This document shows, piece by piece, positions 1-9,585 of a DNA stretch of 64,000 bases (positions are counted from its first letter, which is position 1; each line of letters starts with the position of its first letter). The notes beneath the pieces are model-generated. The model did no database searches and was not told the DNA's origin. It saw only the letters and a program-made list of their open reading frames with translations. The translations under genes were made by a program, and so were the position numbers. This stretch comes from Sphingomonas sp. A2-49 (lineage in GTDB: Bacteria > Pseudomonadota > Alphaproteobacteria > Sphingomonadales > Sphingomonadaceae). The DNA lies in the NCBI RefSeq assembly GCF_025548555.1, contig NZ_JAJLPA010000018.1:1-64000 (forward strand), read 5' to 3'.

Positions 1-152
1 CGCCGCTTGAGCCGCGCGCCCCAGACGATCGCCGCGATGACGGCGAGCGCGAAGATCGCCACGATGGCGAGATGCGCGATCGTGAAGGCGTCGGTGGTGC
101 TGGGGATCAGGCTGGCACCGGAGGCGCCACCGGCGGTCGCTGTGTCGTTCAT
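1..152 (-). CDS. Small membrane protein, C-terminus cut by window edge
   Basis: A minus-strand reading frame starts with ATG at 152 (MNDTATAGG...) and runs off the left edge, so only about 50 N-terminal residues are visible. After a polar, Ala/Gly/Ser-rich lead there is one strongly hydrophobic segment at about residues 24-44, followed by the basic run ARLKRR. This fits a single-pass inner-membrane protein with its positive side in the cytoplasm. I do not recognise the family and cannot assign a role. The downstream AsmA gene lies 61 bases away and points in the same direction. Confidence 0.5.
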   Translation of the reverse strand, partial: MNDTATAGGASGASLIPSTTDAFTIAHLAIVAIFALAVIAAIVWGARLKR

Positions 153-212
153 GCGCGCGATCCTAGCGACGACGCCGGGGCACGGCGAGCGGAAACGTCG
201 GCGGGTCGCCGA

Positions 213-2066
213 TCAGCGCAGCGCGCGCGCCGCCAGCCCGCCGCAATCGGCGTCGCCGGCGCGCGGCCCCTGGCGGCCGGTGATCGCGCGACCGATCGCC
301 TTGAAGATATTGCCCGCCGACTTCACCTCCGGCGGCACCGTCAGCACGGGATCGCTGAGCGTGCCGGCCATGAACGCCGAACCGGGCAGGCGCAGGATGC
401 TGTGGCCCTTGGGCGCGCCGGTCAGGCGCAGGTCGATCCGCTCCGCCGGGAAGGCGATCGTGCCCGATCCGCGCAGTTGGCTGGCGCTGGTGTCGACCAC
501 CAGCGGTGCCGCGATCCCGCGGCCGTCCTTCACCGCGAGCGCCAGCACGACGCAGCGCAGCCGGGCGACGTCGTCGCTGCCGGCGAGCAGCGCGCGGCCC
601 GCATCGAACCCGAGTGCCGCGGCGTAGCGGGCGGGCAGCGCGCCGTCGCGGACGGTAAAGCCGATGCGGCCGTCGGCGCGCCCGATCGCCGCCCGGATCG
701 TCTCGCCACGGCCGGTCAGCCGCGCCCGCGCCGCGATCCGGCCGGTGAACGCACCGTCGGTGCCGGGCAGAGCCTCCACCCGCGTTCCCGTCAGCCGCAG
801 GTCGACGGTCAGCGTCGGCCGGCGCGCGCCGCCGCGCTGGTCCACCGTCACCGCCCCGCGCGCGACGCCGCCGGCCAGCCGGATCGTCAGCGGCACGACG
901 CGCAGCCGCTGGCGGTCGAGGTCGAGCACGCCGTCGATCCCGGTCACCGAGGTGGCGCCGCCGTGACTGAACACGCGCGCCACCCGCACGGCGATGCGGC
1001 CATCGGTCGTATCGATCTTCGACAGGTCGATGCGGGTGTTTGGCACCAGCCGGGGTCCGATCGCACGTTCCAGCGCCGCGCCGCGCGCCAGCCCTTCGTC
1101 GGTGGACAGATCGTCGAAATCGAACCGGTTCGACGTCACCGCACCATCCAGACGGGTTCGTCCGTCGCGCTTGTCGACGGTGACGTGGCCGGCAAGGTCC
1201 GACCGGCCGATCGTGCCCTTCAGGTCGTTCACGATCCATTTCGGGGCGTCGTGGCGGACGTGCGCGGTGATCGCCACCGGCTGCGTGCCGAACAGCCCCG
1301 CCTCGATCACCGCGTCGATCAGCCGCAGGTCGGCGGCGCGCGCGGCGACGTCGAGCGTCATTGCGTCCGTGTCGAGCGGCCGGTCCATCGTGCCCTTCGC
1401 GCGCATGTGCAGTGCCGTGCCCTCGATCGTCGCGGTGAACGGCCATGGCCCCGGTATGGGTTGCGCGACCGATGCGCCCGTCAGCGCGATCCGCACGGGC
1501 ACGCCGCGGATCGTGCCGTCGCCCGTGGCGCGCAGGCCCTGCGCGTCGGAGGCGAACGCCATCGTCGCGGTGCGCCGGCGTTTGTCGTCGCGATAGCGCA
1601 CGACGCTGTCGCGCACGGTCAACCCCTTCAGGTCGTTCGACGACCCGCCGCTTTCGGCCTGTCCGGGCCGTGCCCAGTTGGTGCGGCCGTCGGCGTCGCG
1701 GACCAGCGCCAGCTGCAGCCCGTCCACCACCACGTCGCGCGGCCTGAACGTGCCGGTCAGCAGCGGCCACACCGGAAAGGTCACCCGCGCCTCGCGCAGC
1801 CGCAGGAAATCGCCGCGGCCCGCCCATCCCGCCTGCGGAATCGTCACGCCGCGGATCGCGATCGTCGGGGAAAAGCCGAAGCCGTCGACGCGCTCCATCG
1901 CGGCGATCGTCACCGGGCGGCCGAACCGGCGGCTCAGACGGTCGGCCATCACGCCCTTCAGCACGCCGAACGGAAAGGCGGCGATCACCAGCAACGCGAC
2001 GACCGGCAGCGCGATGGCGACGGTCAGCAGGACGGAGCGTCTGCCGACGCGCGAAGGGAACAGCAT
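213..2066 (-). CDS. AsmA family protein
   Basis: A 617-residue protein starting [10 protein letters not shown]. One N-terminal membrane anchor (about residues 11-34) is followed by a long periplasmic part rich in short beta-like repeats and Thr/Arg/Asp. The start of the mature part ([20 protein letters not shown]) and the repeated pattern of an Asp, a hydrophobic run and Arg-Leu-Thr-Gly match AsmA-type proteins, which are inner-membrane-anchored and thought to bridge the envelope in lipid or outer-membrane assembly. The frame stays open upstream to 2327, but that extension would cross the DUF1674 gene in another frame and has no membrane anchor at its start, so ATG at 2066 is preferred. Substrate unknown. 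Confidence 0.8.
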   Translation of the reverse strand: MLFPSRVGRRSVLLTVAIALPVVALLVIAAFPFGVLKGVMADRLSRRFGRPVTIAAMERVDGFGFSPTIAIRGVTIPQAGWAGRGDFLRLREARVTFPVWPLLTGTFRPRDVVVDGLQLALVRDADGRTNWARPGQAESGGSSNDLKGLTVRDSVVRYRDDKRRRTATMAFASDAQGLRATGDGTIRGVPVRIALTGASVAQPIPGPWPFTATIEGTALHMRAKGTMDRPLDTDAMTLDVAARAADLRLIDAVIEAGLFGTQPVAITAHVRHDAPKWIVNDLKGTIGRSDLAGHVTVDKRDGRTRLDGAVTSNRFDFDDLSTDEGLARGAALERAIGPRLVPNTRIDLSKIDTTDGRIAVRVARVFSHGGATSVTGIDGVLDLDRQRLRVVPLTIRLAGGVARGAVTVDQRGGARRPTLTVDLRLTGTRVEALPGTDGAFTGRIAARARLTGRGETIRAAIGRADGRIGFTVRDGALPARYAAALGFDAGRALLAGSDDVARLRCVVLALAVKDGRGIAAPLVVDTSASQLRGSGTIAFPAERIDLRLTGAPKGHSILRLPGSAFMAGTLSDPVLTVPPEVKSAGNIFKAIGRAITGRQGPRAGDADCGGLAARALR

Positions 2067-2107
2067 GCCGTGCTGGACGCGCCGCCCTCCTTTCGGTTCC
2101 GAAACGG

Positions 2108-2269
2108 TCAGAAATCGATCGCGATGCCCTTCAGCTCCCAGTCGCCGTAGCGGGTGGGATCGAGGCCGAGCGGATCGGCCTGCTCGGACCGTTTGGCCTG
2201 CGGCGTCGGCACCGGCGGGCTCTTGGTCAGATAGGCGGGAGGCTTCACATGTGCGGGACGTTGGCCCAT
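2108..2269 (-). CDS. DUF1674 / SDHAF4-like small protein
   Basis: A 53-residue protein beginning MGQRPAHVK and ending [17 protein letters not shown]. The C-terminal block [12 protein letters not shown] is the hallmark of DUF1674, the bacterial relatives of the mitochondrial succinate dehydrogenase assembly factor SDHAF4, which helps flavinated SdhA mature. The N-terminal half is polar, basic and Pro-rich, probably disordered. The gene is divergent from rsmB, with 60 bases between the starts, and lies 41 bases before the AsmA gene on the same strand. The family call is firm; the exact role in this organism is inferred. Confidence 0.8.
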   Translation of the reverse strand: MGQRPAHVKPPAYLTKSPPVPTPQAKRSEQADPLGLDPTRYGDWELKGIAIDF

Positions 2270-2329
2270 CGCGTCTCTCCGGTCTAAGGGGGACGCCGTA
2301 TATCGTCCTCGCACGCAGGTTAGACAAGT

Positions 2330-3622
2330 TTGCCCCGATCCGATCCCGATTCGCCCGATGCCCTGGGCACCCCGTCGCGCCGCGCCGCGCTGCGCCTGCT
2401 CGATGCGGTGCTGCGTCGGGGCGAACCGCTGGAACAGGCGCTCGTCGCCGCCACCCGCCACGTCTACGGGCCCGACCGCGGGCTGGCGCATGCGATCGCG
2501 GCGGAGGTGCTGCGGCGGCTGCCCGATCTCGACGCGCTGATCGATTCGGTCACCGAACGGCCGCTGCCGGACGATGCCAAGGCGCGGATGGCGCTGCGCA
2601 TCGCGCTGGTACAGGCGCTGGTGCTCGGCACGCCGCACCATGCCGCCATCGCCACCGTGCTGCCGCTAATCGACGGGGGGCCGCGCAAGCTGGTCCATGG
2701 CGTGTTCGGGGCGATCACCCGGTCGGGCGTGCTGCTGCCCGAACGCCCGGCGCTGCCGCCGCTGGTCGAGGCCCGCTGGGACGCCGCCTGGGGGGCGGAG
2801 ATGGTCGAGGGCGCGCAGGCGGCGATCGCCGCGCCGCCGCCGCTCGACGTGACGCTCGCCGATCCCGCGGAGACCGACCAGTGGGTCACGGCGCTGGGCG
2901 GCGTCAGCCTGATGCCGGGCCACGTGCGCATCCACGACGCCGATCCGGTCACCGACCTGCCGGGCTTCGCCGAGGGGCGCTGGTGGGTGCAGGACATCGC
3001 CGCGTCCATCCCCGCCCGGTTGCTCGCAGGGGCGGGCGCGGGGGGCGGCACCGCGCTCGACCTGTGCGCCGCGCCGGGGGGCAAGACGTTGCAGCTCGCC
3101 GCGGCGGGGTTCGCCGTCGCCGCGGTCGACGTCTCCAACGCGCGCATCAAGCGGTTGCGCGAGAACCTGTTCCGCACCCGGCTGAAGGCGGAGGTGATCG
3201 CCGCCGACGTGCTCAAATGGGCGCCGGAGGCGCCGGTCGACGCGTTGTTGATCGACGCACCGTGCAGTGCCACCGGCATCTTCCGCCGCCATCCCGACGT
3301 GCTCCACCGCGTCCATCCCCCGATCGTCGAGGAGATGGCGGGGTTGCAGCGGCGCCTGTTCGCGCGCGCCGCCGACTGGGTGAAGCCGGGCGGCACTCTG
3401 GTCTTCGCGACGTGCAGTCTGGAAGCCGCGGAGGGCGAGGCGCAGCTCGCCGATTTCCTGTCGGCGCGCGGCGATTATGCGGTCGACGCCCCCGACGCCA
3501 CGCTGCTGCCGCCGGGAATTCCCGTGTCGCCCGCGGGTTACGTCCGCACGTTGCCCGGCATGCTCGCCGACCGCGGCGGCTGCGACGGTTTCTTCATCGT
3601 CCGGCTGCGCCGCACCGCCTGA
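2330..3622 (+). CDS. rsmB: 16S rRNA (cytosine-967-C5)-methyltransferase RsmB
   Basis: 430 residues. Residues about 15-135 form a NusB-like RNA-binding domain and about 210-430 the SAM-dependent RsmB/NOP methyltransferase domain. Visible motifs are [10 protein letters not shown] (244-253, SAM binding), DAPCSATG (309-316) and the catalytic TCS with Cys362. It methylates C967 of 16S rRNA in the cytoplasm. The only reasonable start is TTG at 2330: an in-frame TAG lies at 2321-2323, and later starts would cut the NusB domain. A perfect 13-bp hairpin follows the stop. rpe begins 113 bases downstream. Confidence 0.92.
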   Translation: MPRSDPDSPDALGTPSRRAALRLLDAVLRRGEPLEQALVAATRHVYGPDRGLAHAIAAEVLRRLPDLDALIDSVTERPLPDDAKARMALRIALVQALVLGTPHHAAIATVLPLIDGGPRKLVHGVFGAITRSGVLLPERPALPPLVEARWDAAWGAEMVEGAQAAIAAPPPLDVTLADPAETDQWVTALGGVSLMPGHVRIHDADPVTDLPGFAEGRWWVQDIAASIPARLLAGAGAGGGTALDLCAAPGGKTLQLAAAGFAVAAVDVSNARIKRLRENLFRTRLKAEVIAADVLKWAPEAPVDALLIDAPCSATGIFRRHPDVLHRVHPPIVEEMAGLQRRLFARAADWVKPGGTLVFATCSLEAAEGEAQLADFLSARGDYAVDAPDATLLPPGIPVSPAGYVRTLPGMLADRGGCDGFFIVRLRRTA

Positions 3623-3639
3623 CGCGACGCTGCGGCGCG

Positions 3640-3674
3640 GCGTTGCGGGGGCAGGCGTCGCGCCCCCGCAACGC
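3640..3674 (+). terminator. Perfect 13-bp hairpin after rsmB
   Basis: Arms 3640-3652 and 3662-3674 are exact reverse complements (GCGTTGCGGGGGC) around a 9-base loop, starting 18 bases after the rsmB stop. No T-tract follows, so intrinsic termination is only likely. It could also be a REP-like palindrome. Confidence 0.45.
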
Positions 3675-3735
3675 CCGGTCGCAACCCCGCCAACCGCATT
3701 GTATTAGGGTCGCCAAAGGCTACAGAAGGCCGGTC

Positions 3736-4407
3736 ATGCAGCCTGTCCGTATCGCACCGTCCATCCTGTCCGCCGATTTCGCCTGTCTGGGCGAAGAGGT
3801 GCGCGCCATCGACGCCGCCGGGGCCGACTGGATCCACATCGACGTCATGGACGGCCATTTCGTCCCCAACATCACGATCGGCCCGGCGGTGGTGAAGGCG
3901 CTGCGCCCGCACACCGCCAAGCCGTTCGACGTGCACCTGATGATCTCGCCGGTCGACCTGTACCTCGACGCCTTCGCCGAAGCGGGCGCGGATTGCATCA
4001 CCGTGCATCCGGAGGCGGGGCCGCACATCCACCGCACCGTCCAGCACATCAAGGGGCTGGGCAAGCGCGCGGGCGTCGTCCTCAACCCCGGCACGCCGGC
4101 CAAGATGCTCGATTACCTGATCGACATGGTCGACCTGGTGCTGGTGATGAGCGTCAATCCCGGTTTCGGCGGGCAGCGCTTCATCGACAGCCAGCTGAAG
4201 AAGATCGCCGCGATCCGCAAGATGATCGACGCGACCGGCCGCGCCATCGACCTGGAAGTGGACGGCGGCGTCGATGCGGAACACGCCGCACGCTGCATCG
4301 CGGCGGGAGCGGACGCACTGGTCGCAGGCACAGCGGCGTTCCGCGGCGGGCGAGACGCCTATGCCGCCAACATCGCCGCGCTCCGCGGGACGCCGGTGGC
4401 GGCATGA
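3736..4407 (+). CDS. rpe: Ribulose-phosphate 3-epimerase
   Basis: 223 residues, full length for the family. It interconverts D-ribulose 5-phosphate and D-xylulose 5-phosphate in the pentose phosphate pathway (cytoplasm). Key blocks are APSILSADF (7-15), [12 protein letters not shown] with metal ligands His34 and Asp36, His67 (FDVHLM), the phosphate-binding SVNPGFGGQ, and catalytic Asp176 in LEVDGGV. The start ATG at 3736 places the conserved N-terminus correctly. The stop overlaps the start of the heparinase-like gene in an ATGA, so the two are probably translationally coupled. Confidence 0.95.
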   Translation: MQPVRIAPSILSADFACLGEEVRAIDAAGADWIHIDVMDGHFVPNITIGPAVVKALRPHTAKPFDVHLMISPVDLYLDAFAEAGADCITVHPEAGPHIHRTVQHIKGLGKRAGVVLNPGTPAKMLDYLIDMVDLVLVMSVNPGFGGQRFIDSQLKKIAAIRKMIDATGRAIDLEVDGGVDAEHAARCIAAGADALVAGTAAFRGGRDAYAANIAALRGTPVAA

Positions 4408-6134
4408 ACGACATGTCGCCCGAACCGCAGGACGGCATCGAGGAGGGCAAGCGGCTGATGCGCGTCGGCGGCGACCGCGGGCTGAGCCTCGCCGAGCGCC
4501 TGTCCGAACGCTTCCACACGCTCACCTGGCGCACGCCGATCCACACGCTGCGCCTCAAAGGGCGCTATCCGCTGAAGCTGATCGCGGTGCCCGACGATCC
4601 CGTCGTCGGCGACGTCCAGCGCGGACGGGTGCTGCTGAAGGGCGAACTGAGCTTCCGCGGCGAGACGCATCCGATCGACACGCTGGCGTTCAAGCGCGGC
4701 GAATGGGGAAAGCCGTTCGCCGAATACGTTCACAGCTTCGCCTGGCTGCGCGACCTGTCGACCGTCGCGACGCGCGCGCAGGGTGCGCCGGTCGCCGAAC
4801 AGCTGATGGCGCGCTGGCTCGACGATTATGCCGAGCGCGTCGATGCGCTGGCGTGGCGCGCCGACTTGTGGGGCCGGCGCCTGCTGTTCTGGACCGCGCA
4901 TGCGCCGCTGATCCTGTCGTCGACCGACCTCGTCTATCGATCGAGCGTGCTCAACACGCTCGCCCGCGGCGCGCGCCACCTCGATCGCGGCGCGGACAAG
5001 GCGGCGCCGGGGGCGCCGCGGATCGCGGCCTGGTGCGGCGTCGTCGCGGCGGGCCTGCTGATCCCCGGTGGCGAACCGCGCCGCAGCTTCGGCGAGGCGG
5101 GGCTGGCGCGCGCGCTGGCGGGTGGCCTCGGCGAGGACGGCGGCTCGGTATCGCGCAGCCCGGCGATGCTGCTCGACACGATCATGCTGCTCGCGATGCT
5201 GCGCGAAACCTATGCCGCGCGGCGCGAGGAGCCGCCGGCCGCGGTGCAGGCGGCGCTGACGCGTGCGGTGCCGGCGCTGCTGGGCACGATGCACGGCGAC
5301 CGGATGCTGTCGAGCTGGCAGGGCGGCGGCCCCGCCACGGCCGACGAGGTCGCCGCGGTGATCGACGCGAGCGGTATCCGCACCCGGCCGCTGCGTCAGG
5401 CGCGCGAATGGGGCTATCAGCGGCTCGCCGCAGGGGGCGCGGTGCTGATCGTCGACGCCGCGCCGCCGCCGATCGCCAAGCTGGTCGAGGGCGGCTGCGC
5501 CTCGACGCTGGCGTTCGAATTCTCCGACGGCGACGCCCGGCTGGTGGTCAATTGCGGCGGCGCGCGTGCGGCGGTGGCGCAGCTGCCCGCCGCCTATGCC
5601 GAGGGGCTGCGCACCACCGCCGCCCATTCGACGCTGGTGGTGGGCGATTCGAACTCGACCGCGATCCATGCCGACGGCACGCTCGGCCGCGGCGTCGCCG
5701 AGGTCGAGCTGTCGCGCCAGGAATCGGACGTCGCCAGCCGGATCGAGGCGACGCACGACGGCTATGTCCGCCGCTGGGGCTTCGTCCACCGCCGCCAGCT
5801 GATGCTGACCGGCGACGGGCGCGAACTGCGCGGCGAGGATGCGCTGTTGCCGCAGGGGCGGCGGCGCCGGCCCGGCGTCGTGCCGTTCGCGCTGCGCTTC
5901 CACCTCGGCGCGGGGGTGCAGGCGTCGCCGACCGCGGACGGACTTGCCGCGCTGCTGCGGCTGCCGGGCGGCGCGCTGTGGCAGTTCCGCTGCCGCGGCG
6001 GATCGCTGACGATCGAGGATTCGCTGTGGATCGATGGCGAGGGGCGGCCGGTGCCGACCCAGCAACTGGTCGTCGGTGGCGAGGCGCCGGCGGGCGGTGC
6101 CAACGTCAGCTGGGCGCTGAAACGGGCGATCTGA
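4404..6134 (+). CDS. Heparinase II/III family protein
   Basis: 576 residues. The C-terminal half carries the heparinase II/III-like beta-sandwich signature, including the block [16 protein letters not shown] and later TLEDSLW-like strands. The N-terminal part is alpha-helical, typical of the alpha/alpha toroid of these polysaccharide lyases. There is no clear signal peptide, so cytoplasmic action is suggested despite the family name; the substrate is unknown. Its ATG overlaps the rpe stop (ATGA), and the rsmB-rpe-heparinase-purH order reads as one co-directional block. The name reflects the domain only: true heparinase activity is not implied. Confidence 0.82.
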   Translation: MNDMSPEPQDGIEEGKRLMRVGGDRGLSLAERLSERFHTLTWRTPIHTLRLKGRYPLKLIAVPDDPVVGDVQRGRVLLKGELSFRGETHPIDTLAFKRGEWGKPFAEYVHSFAWLRDLSTVATRAQGAPVAEQLMARWLDDYAERVDALAWRADLWGRRLLFWTAHAPLILSSTDLVYRSSVLNTLARGARHLDRGADKAAPGAPRIAAWCGVVAAGLLIPGGEPRRSFGEAGLARALAGGLGEDGGSVSRSPAMLLDTIMLLAMLRETYAARREEPPAAVQAALTRAVPALLGTMHGDRMLSSWQGGGPATADEVAAVIDASGIRTRPLRQAREWGYQRLAAGGAVLIVDAAPPPIAKLVEGGCASTLAFEFSDGDARLVVNCGGARAAVAQLPAAYAEGLRTTAAHSTLVVGDSNSTAIHADGTLGRGVAEVELSRQESDVASRIEATHDGYVRRWGFVHRRQLMLTGDGRELRGEDALLPQGRRRRPGVVPFALRFHLGAGVQASPTADGLAALLRLPGGALWQFRCRGGSLTIEDSLWIDGEGRPVPTQQLVVGGEAPAGGANVSWALKRAI

Positions 6135-6328
6135 TCCTCCCCGGCCCGGGGCGGGGGACCATACCGGCATGATGGAGGGGGGCTCCGACGGGTGACGCGC
6201 CTGTCGGAGCGCCCCTCCGTCGGCACGGCCGCGCCGCCACCGTCGCGTGCGGGGGCGGAATCAACACCTGTTCGCGCGGCGCATCCGCCGCTAGGGGGAC
6301 GCGCGACGGCCCCCCCGAAGGAACCCCC
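6135..6328. repeat. REP-like GC-rich hairpin upstream of purH
   Basis: The 194-base gap between the heparinase-like gene and purH holds a large interrupted inverted repeat. Arms 6174-6180 with 6212-6218 (GGAGGGG/CCCCTCC) and 6182-6189 with 6203-6210 (GCTCCGAC/GTCGGAGC) give about 15 pairs around a G-G mismatch. Just after the stop, CCTCCCCGG is followed by CCCGGGGCGGGGG. This looks like the scattered palindromic repeats found elsewhere in the window. It may end transcription from the upstream genes. Confidence 0.55.
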
Positions 6329-7891
6329 ATGTCGACGATCCCCATCCGCCGCGCCCTGCTGTCCGTGTCCGACAAGACGGGGGTGGTCGACCTCGCCCGG
6401 GCGCTTGCCGGCCGGGGCGTCGAGCTGGTGTCGACCGGCGGCACCGCCGCGGCGCTGCGCGACGCCGGGCTGGCGGTGCGCGACGTGTCCGACCTCACCG
6501 GTTTCCCGGAGATGATGGATGGGCGCGTCAAGACGCTGCACCCGATGGTCCACGGCGGCCTGCTCGCGGTGCGCGACGATCCCGCGCATATGGCGGCGAT
6601 GACGGAGCATACGATCGGCGCCATCGACCTCGTCGTCGTCAACCTCTATCCGTTCGAGGCGACGGTCGCGCGCGGCGCCGACCGCGACACCGTGATCGAG
6701 AATATCGACATCGGCGGCCCCAGCATGGTCCGCTCCGCCGCCAAGAACCACGCCTATGTCGCGGTTCTGACCGATCCCGCCGATTACGCGATCGTCGCGG
6801 CCGGCGAGACGACGCTCGACCAGCGCCGCCTGTTCGCCGCCAAGGCGTTCGCCGCCACCGCCCGCTACGACGGCGCGATCGCGCGCTGGTTCGGCACCGT
6901 CGACCAGGGCGAGGCCTTTCCCGCGACGCTGCCGGTCACGATGACCCGCGCCGCCAGCCTGCGCTATGGCGAGAACCCGCATCAGTCCGCCGCCTTCTAC
7001 ACCGCGAACGACGGCGTGAACGGGATCGGCCAGGCGCGGCAGGTGCAGGGCAAGGCCCTGAGCTACAACAACCTCAACGACGCCGACGCCGCGCTGGAGC
7101 TGATCGCCGAATTCCGCGACGCCGGCCCCACCTGCGTCATCGTCAAGCATGCCAATCCCTGCGGCGTCGCCACCGCCGACACGCTGGAGCAGGCCTATGC
7201 CGCGGCGTTCGCCTGCGACACCGTGTCGGCGTTCGGCGGGATCATCGCGGTCAACCGCCCGCTCGACGCCCCGACGGCGCGTGCGATCACCGGCATCTTC
7301 ACCGAAGTCGTCGTCGCGCCGGATGCGGATGCCGAGGCGCTGGCGCTGTTCGCCGCCAAGAAGAACCTGCGGCTGCTGCTGACCGGCGAACTGCCCGATG
7401 CGGCGCGTGCCGGCCTGTTCGCCAAATCGATCGCGGGCGGCTGGCTGGTGCAGGACCGCGATGCGGGCACGCCGGGTGAGCTGACGGTGGTGAGCAAGCG
7501 CGCGCCGACCGAGCGCGAGCTCGCCGACTGCCGCTTCGCCTGGACGATCGCCAAGCACGTCAAGTCGAACGCGATCGTCTATGCGAAGGACGGCGCCACC
7601 GCCGGCGTCGGCGCGGGCCAGATGAACCGCCTCGAATCGGCGCGCATCGCGGCGTGGAAGGCGAAGGACGCGGCGGACAAGGCGGGCTGGGCGGAACCGC
7701 GGACGATCGGATCGGCGGTGGCGTCGGACGCCTTCTTCCCCTTCGCCGACGGCCTGCTCGCCGCGGTCGAGGCGGGGGCGACCGCGGTGATCCAGCCCGG
7801 CGGATCGATCCGCGACGACGAGGTGATCGCCGCCGCCGACGCCGCCGGACTCGCGATGGTGTTCACCGGCATGCGCCACTTCCGCCATTGA
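6329..7891 (+). CDS. purH: Bifunctional AICAR transformylase / IMP cyclohydrolase
   Basis: 520 residues, near the usual 525-530. It catalyses the last two steps of de novo IMP synthesis: formylation of AICAR with 10-formyl-THF, then ring closure. The N-terminal cyclohydrolase (MGS-like) domain shows STGGTA (35-40), GRVKTLHP (65-72) and DIGGPSM (127-133). The C-terminal transformylase contains the RYGENPHQ block (212-219) and the catalytic Lys-His pair at 273-274 (IVKHANPCG). It ends at a convergent junction with the flippase gene, where a 10-bp hairpin separates the two stops. Confidence 0.96.
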   Translation: MSTIPIRRALLSVSDKTGVVDLARALAGRGVELVSTGGTAAALRDAGLAVRDVSDLTGFPEMMDGRVKTLHPMVHGGLLAVRDDPAHMAAMTEHTIGAIDLVVVNLYPFEATVARGADRDTVIENIDIGGPSMVRSAAKNHAYVAVLTDPADYAIVAAGETTLDQRRLFAAKAFAATARYDGAIARWFGTVDQGEAFPATLPVTMTRAASLRYGENPHQSAAFYTANDGVNGIGQARQVQGKALSYNNLNDADAALELIAEFRDAGPTCVIVKHANPCGVATADTLEQAYAAAFACDTVSAFGGIIAVNRPLDAPTARAITGIFTEVVVAPDADAEALALFAAKKNLRLLLTGELPDAARAGLFAKSIAGGWLVQDRDAGTPGELTVVSKRAPTERELADCRFAWTIAKHVKSNAIVYAKDGATAGVGAGQMNRLESARIAAWKAKDAADKAGWAEPRTIGSAVASDAFFPFADGLLAAVEAGATAVIQPGGSIRDDEVIAAADAAGLAMVFTGMRHFRH

Positions 7892-7906
7892 TCGTGCGCG
7901 GTCGCG

Positions 7907-7938
7907 GGCGCGGCGCTCGTGACCGTCCGCGCCGCGCC
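7907..7938. terminator. Hairpin between convergent purH and flippase genes
   Basis: Arms 7907-7916 (GGCGCGGCGC) and 7929-7938 are perfect reverse complements around a 12-base loop, in the 52-base gap between the stops of convergent genes. There is no T-tract. The placement suggests a bidirectional transcription stop. Confidence 0.4.
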
Positions 7939-7943
7939 GGCGG

Positions 7944-9458
7944 TCAGCGCACCGGCGATCCGACGTTGGGCAGCGTCGCCTCGTCCGCCTTCGGCATTTT
8001 GCCGAACAGCGCGCGGTCGGCGGGGCCGAACGCCCATTTCCACAGCACGAACAGATAGGTCGCGGCGATCGCCGGTTCGCCGCCGGCGAGTTCGAGCCAT
8101 TCGAACCGGTGCGGCAGCATCGTAAAAGCACCGCCGACCAGCGTCGCGGCGAGGATCGCCCACAGCAGCGGCCAGCGCCACGGCGAAACCGGCGCGGCGA
8201 GGATGCGGCCGAGCAGATGCGCCTTGATGACCGACGTCATGCCGACGCTCGCCATCAGTGCGACCGCGGGGCCCGCCGCCTGCCACGTCGTCGGCCAGCC
8301 CGCGCTCCGCATCGCTGCGATCAGCGCGAAGCTGAGGCCGATCTGCACCCCCAGCATCGCGATCGAGATCATCAGGTTGCGGTGGCGCGCGGTGTAGACC
8401 AGCGCCGATTCGCACACCGCCCCGGTCGAGGCGAGCACCTCGGCGGTGAGCAGGAAACCGAGCGCCGCGCTGCCCGCGACGAACTGGGGCCCGACGACGC
8501 CCATCACCGCTTCCGCGGGGATCGATCCCATCAGCGCCAGGCCCGCCTGCGCCGCCATGATCCAGAAGGCGACCTGGCGCACCTGGTTGGCGATCGCCGC
8601 GCGGTCGTCGATCGCGAGGCTGCGGGTGATGACCGGGCCCAGGATCGGATCGAAGCTGGTCTTCAGCTTCTGCGGCAGGCTCGCGACCTGCTGCGCCATG
8701 TAATAGATGCCGACCACCTTGGGTTCGAACATCACGCCCAGGATGAAGCGGTCGACGTTGCGGCTGCCCCATTCCAGCGCGTCGGCGCCGGCGAGCGGCG
8801 CGTTGGCGCGGGCGAGCGCGAACAGCGGGCCGATACGCGGCGACCAGCCGTGTGGCATGCCGTAGCTGCGCAGGAACGGCACCATGCTGGCGACCAGCGC
8901 CGCGACCATCGACGCGACATAGGACAGGACGAGCCCGTCCTTGACCGTCACGAACGAGAAGATCCAGGCGGCGATCGAGATCGTCCATGGCTCGACCACC
9001 GCGCGCGCGGTCACCGCCGCCTTGACGTCGTGGCGGTAGGCGAGCGCGGCGAGGCTGACGTCGGACCAGGCGATCGCGACGATGATGCACGGCAGGAACC
9101 GGTCTAGCCCGGTCACCCGCGTGTTGGCGTACATCACCTGGGGAAACGCGATCAGCAGCGCGCTGGCGGCGATCGACAGGACGAAGGCGAGCGCGAGCGC
9201 GTCCCAGACGACGCTGGCGTGTGGCTGGTCCGACGACGACAGCGCCTGCGCGAGGCCGCGCTTCAGGCCCAGCGTCGCGACCAGCGCGGCGAGTTCGACG
9301 ACGACGACCGCCAGTGCGAACCGGCCGACGAGGTCGGGCCCGTACAGCCGGCCGGCGATGAACAGGAACGGGATGCGCGCGGCGAGGCGCAGCACGAAAC
9401 CGGCGATGTTGGTGCGGCCACCCTTGGCGAGCGCGTCGATGTCCCGGGTTTCGGTCAC
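7944..9458 (-). CDS. Oligosaccharide flippase family membrane protein (Wzx-like)
   Basis: 504 residues with about 12-14 hydrophobic segments spread over the whole length, starting near residue 17 ([20 protein letters not shown]). The overall pattern fits the MATE/MOP superfamily polysaccharide flippases, which move lipid-linked oligosaccharide repeat units across the inner membrane. The start is GTG at 9458, directly before the conserved ALAKGG--NI-GF opening. No glycosyltransferase or polymerase gene is adjacent, so it stands apart from a polysaccharide locus in this window and its substrate cannot be inferred. Confidence 0.75.
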   Translation of the reverse strand: MTETRDIDALAKGGRTNIAGFVLRLAARIPFLFIAGRLYGPDLVGRFALAVVVVELAALVATLGLKRGLAQALSSSDQPHASVVWDALALAFVLSIAASALLIAFPQVMYANTRVTGLDRFLPCIIVAIAWSDVSLAALAYRHDVKAAVTARAVVEPWTISIAAWIFSFVTVKDGLVLSYVASMVAALVASMVPFLRSYGMPHGWSPRIGPLFALARANAPLAGADALEWGSRNVDRFILGVMFEPKVVGIYYMAQQVASLPQKLKTSFDPILGPVITRSLAIDDRAAIANQVRQVAFWIMAAQAGLALMGSIPAEAVMGVVGPQFVAGSAALGFLLTAEVLASTGAVCESALVYTARHRNLMISIAMLGVQIGLSFALIAAMRSAGWPTTWQAAGPAVALMASVGMTSVIKAHLLGRILAAPVSPWRWPLLWAILAATLVGGAFTMLPHRFEWLELAGGEPAIAATYLFVLWKWAFGPADRALFGKMPKADEATLPNVGSPVR

Positions 9459-9482
9459 GCAGACCCGATCATCAGCGTATCG

Positions 9483-9565
9483 CCCTCACCCTTCGCCGCC
9501 TTCGGCGTCTTTTCCCTCTCCCATTGGGAGAGGGAGGGAGGCGCGCAGCGCTGGAAGGGTGAGGG
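9483..9565. repeat. Nested palindromic intergenic repeat
   Basis: Between the flippase and polA genes, outer arms 9483-9494 (CCCTCACCCTTC) and 9554-9565 (GAAGGGTGAGGG) enclose an inner perfect stem, 9514-9522 with 9526-9534 (CCCTCTCCC/GGGAGAGGG, loop ATT). An 83-bp palindrome within a palindrome is typical of a bacterial intergenic mobile repeat, and here it may also terminate polA transcription (minus strand). Confidence 0.75.
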
Positions 9566-9585
9566 TGAGCGGATGACGCTGGCGA

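Noticed and set aside
72..2150. A plus-strand open frame of about 690 codons opposite the AsmA gene
   Set aside because: Composition is Arg/Gln/His/Ala-rich without recognisable domains, and the AsmA protein on the minus strand has a membrane anchor and family pattern.
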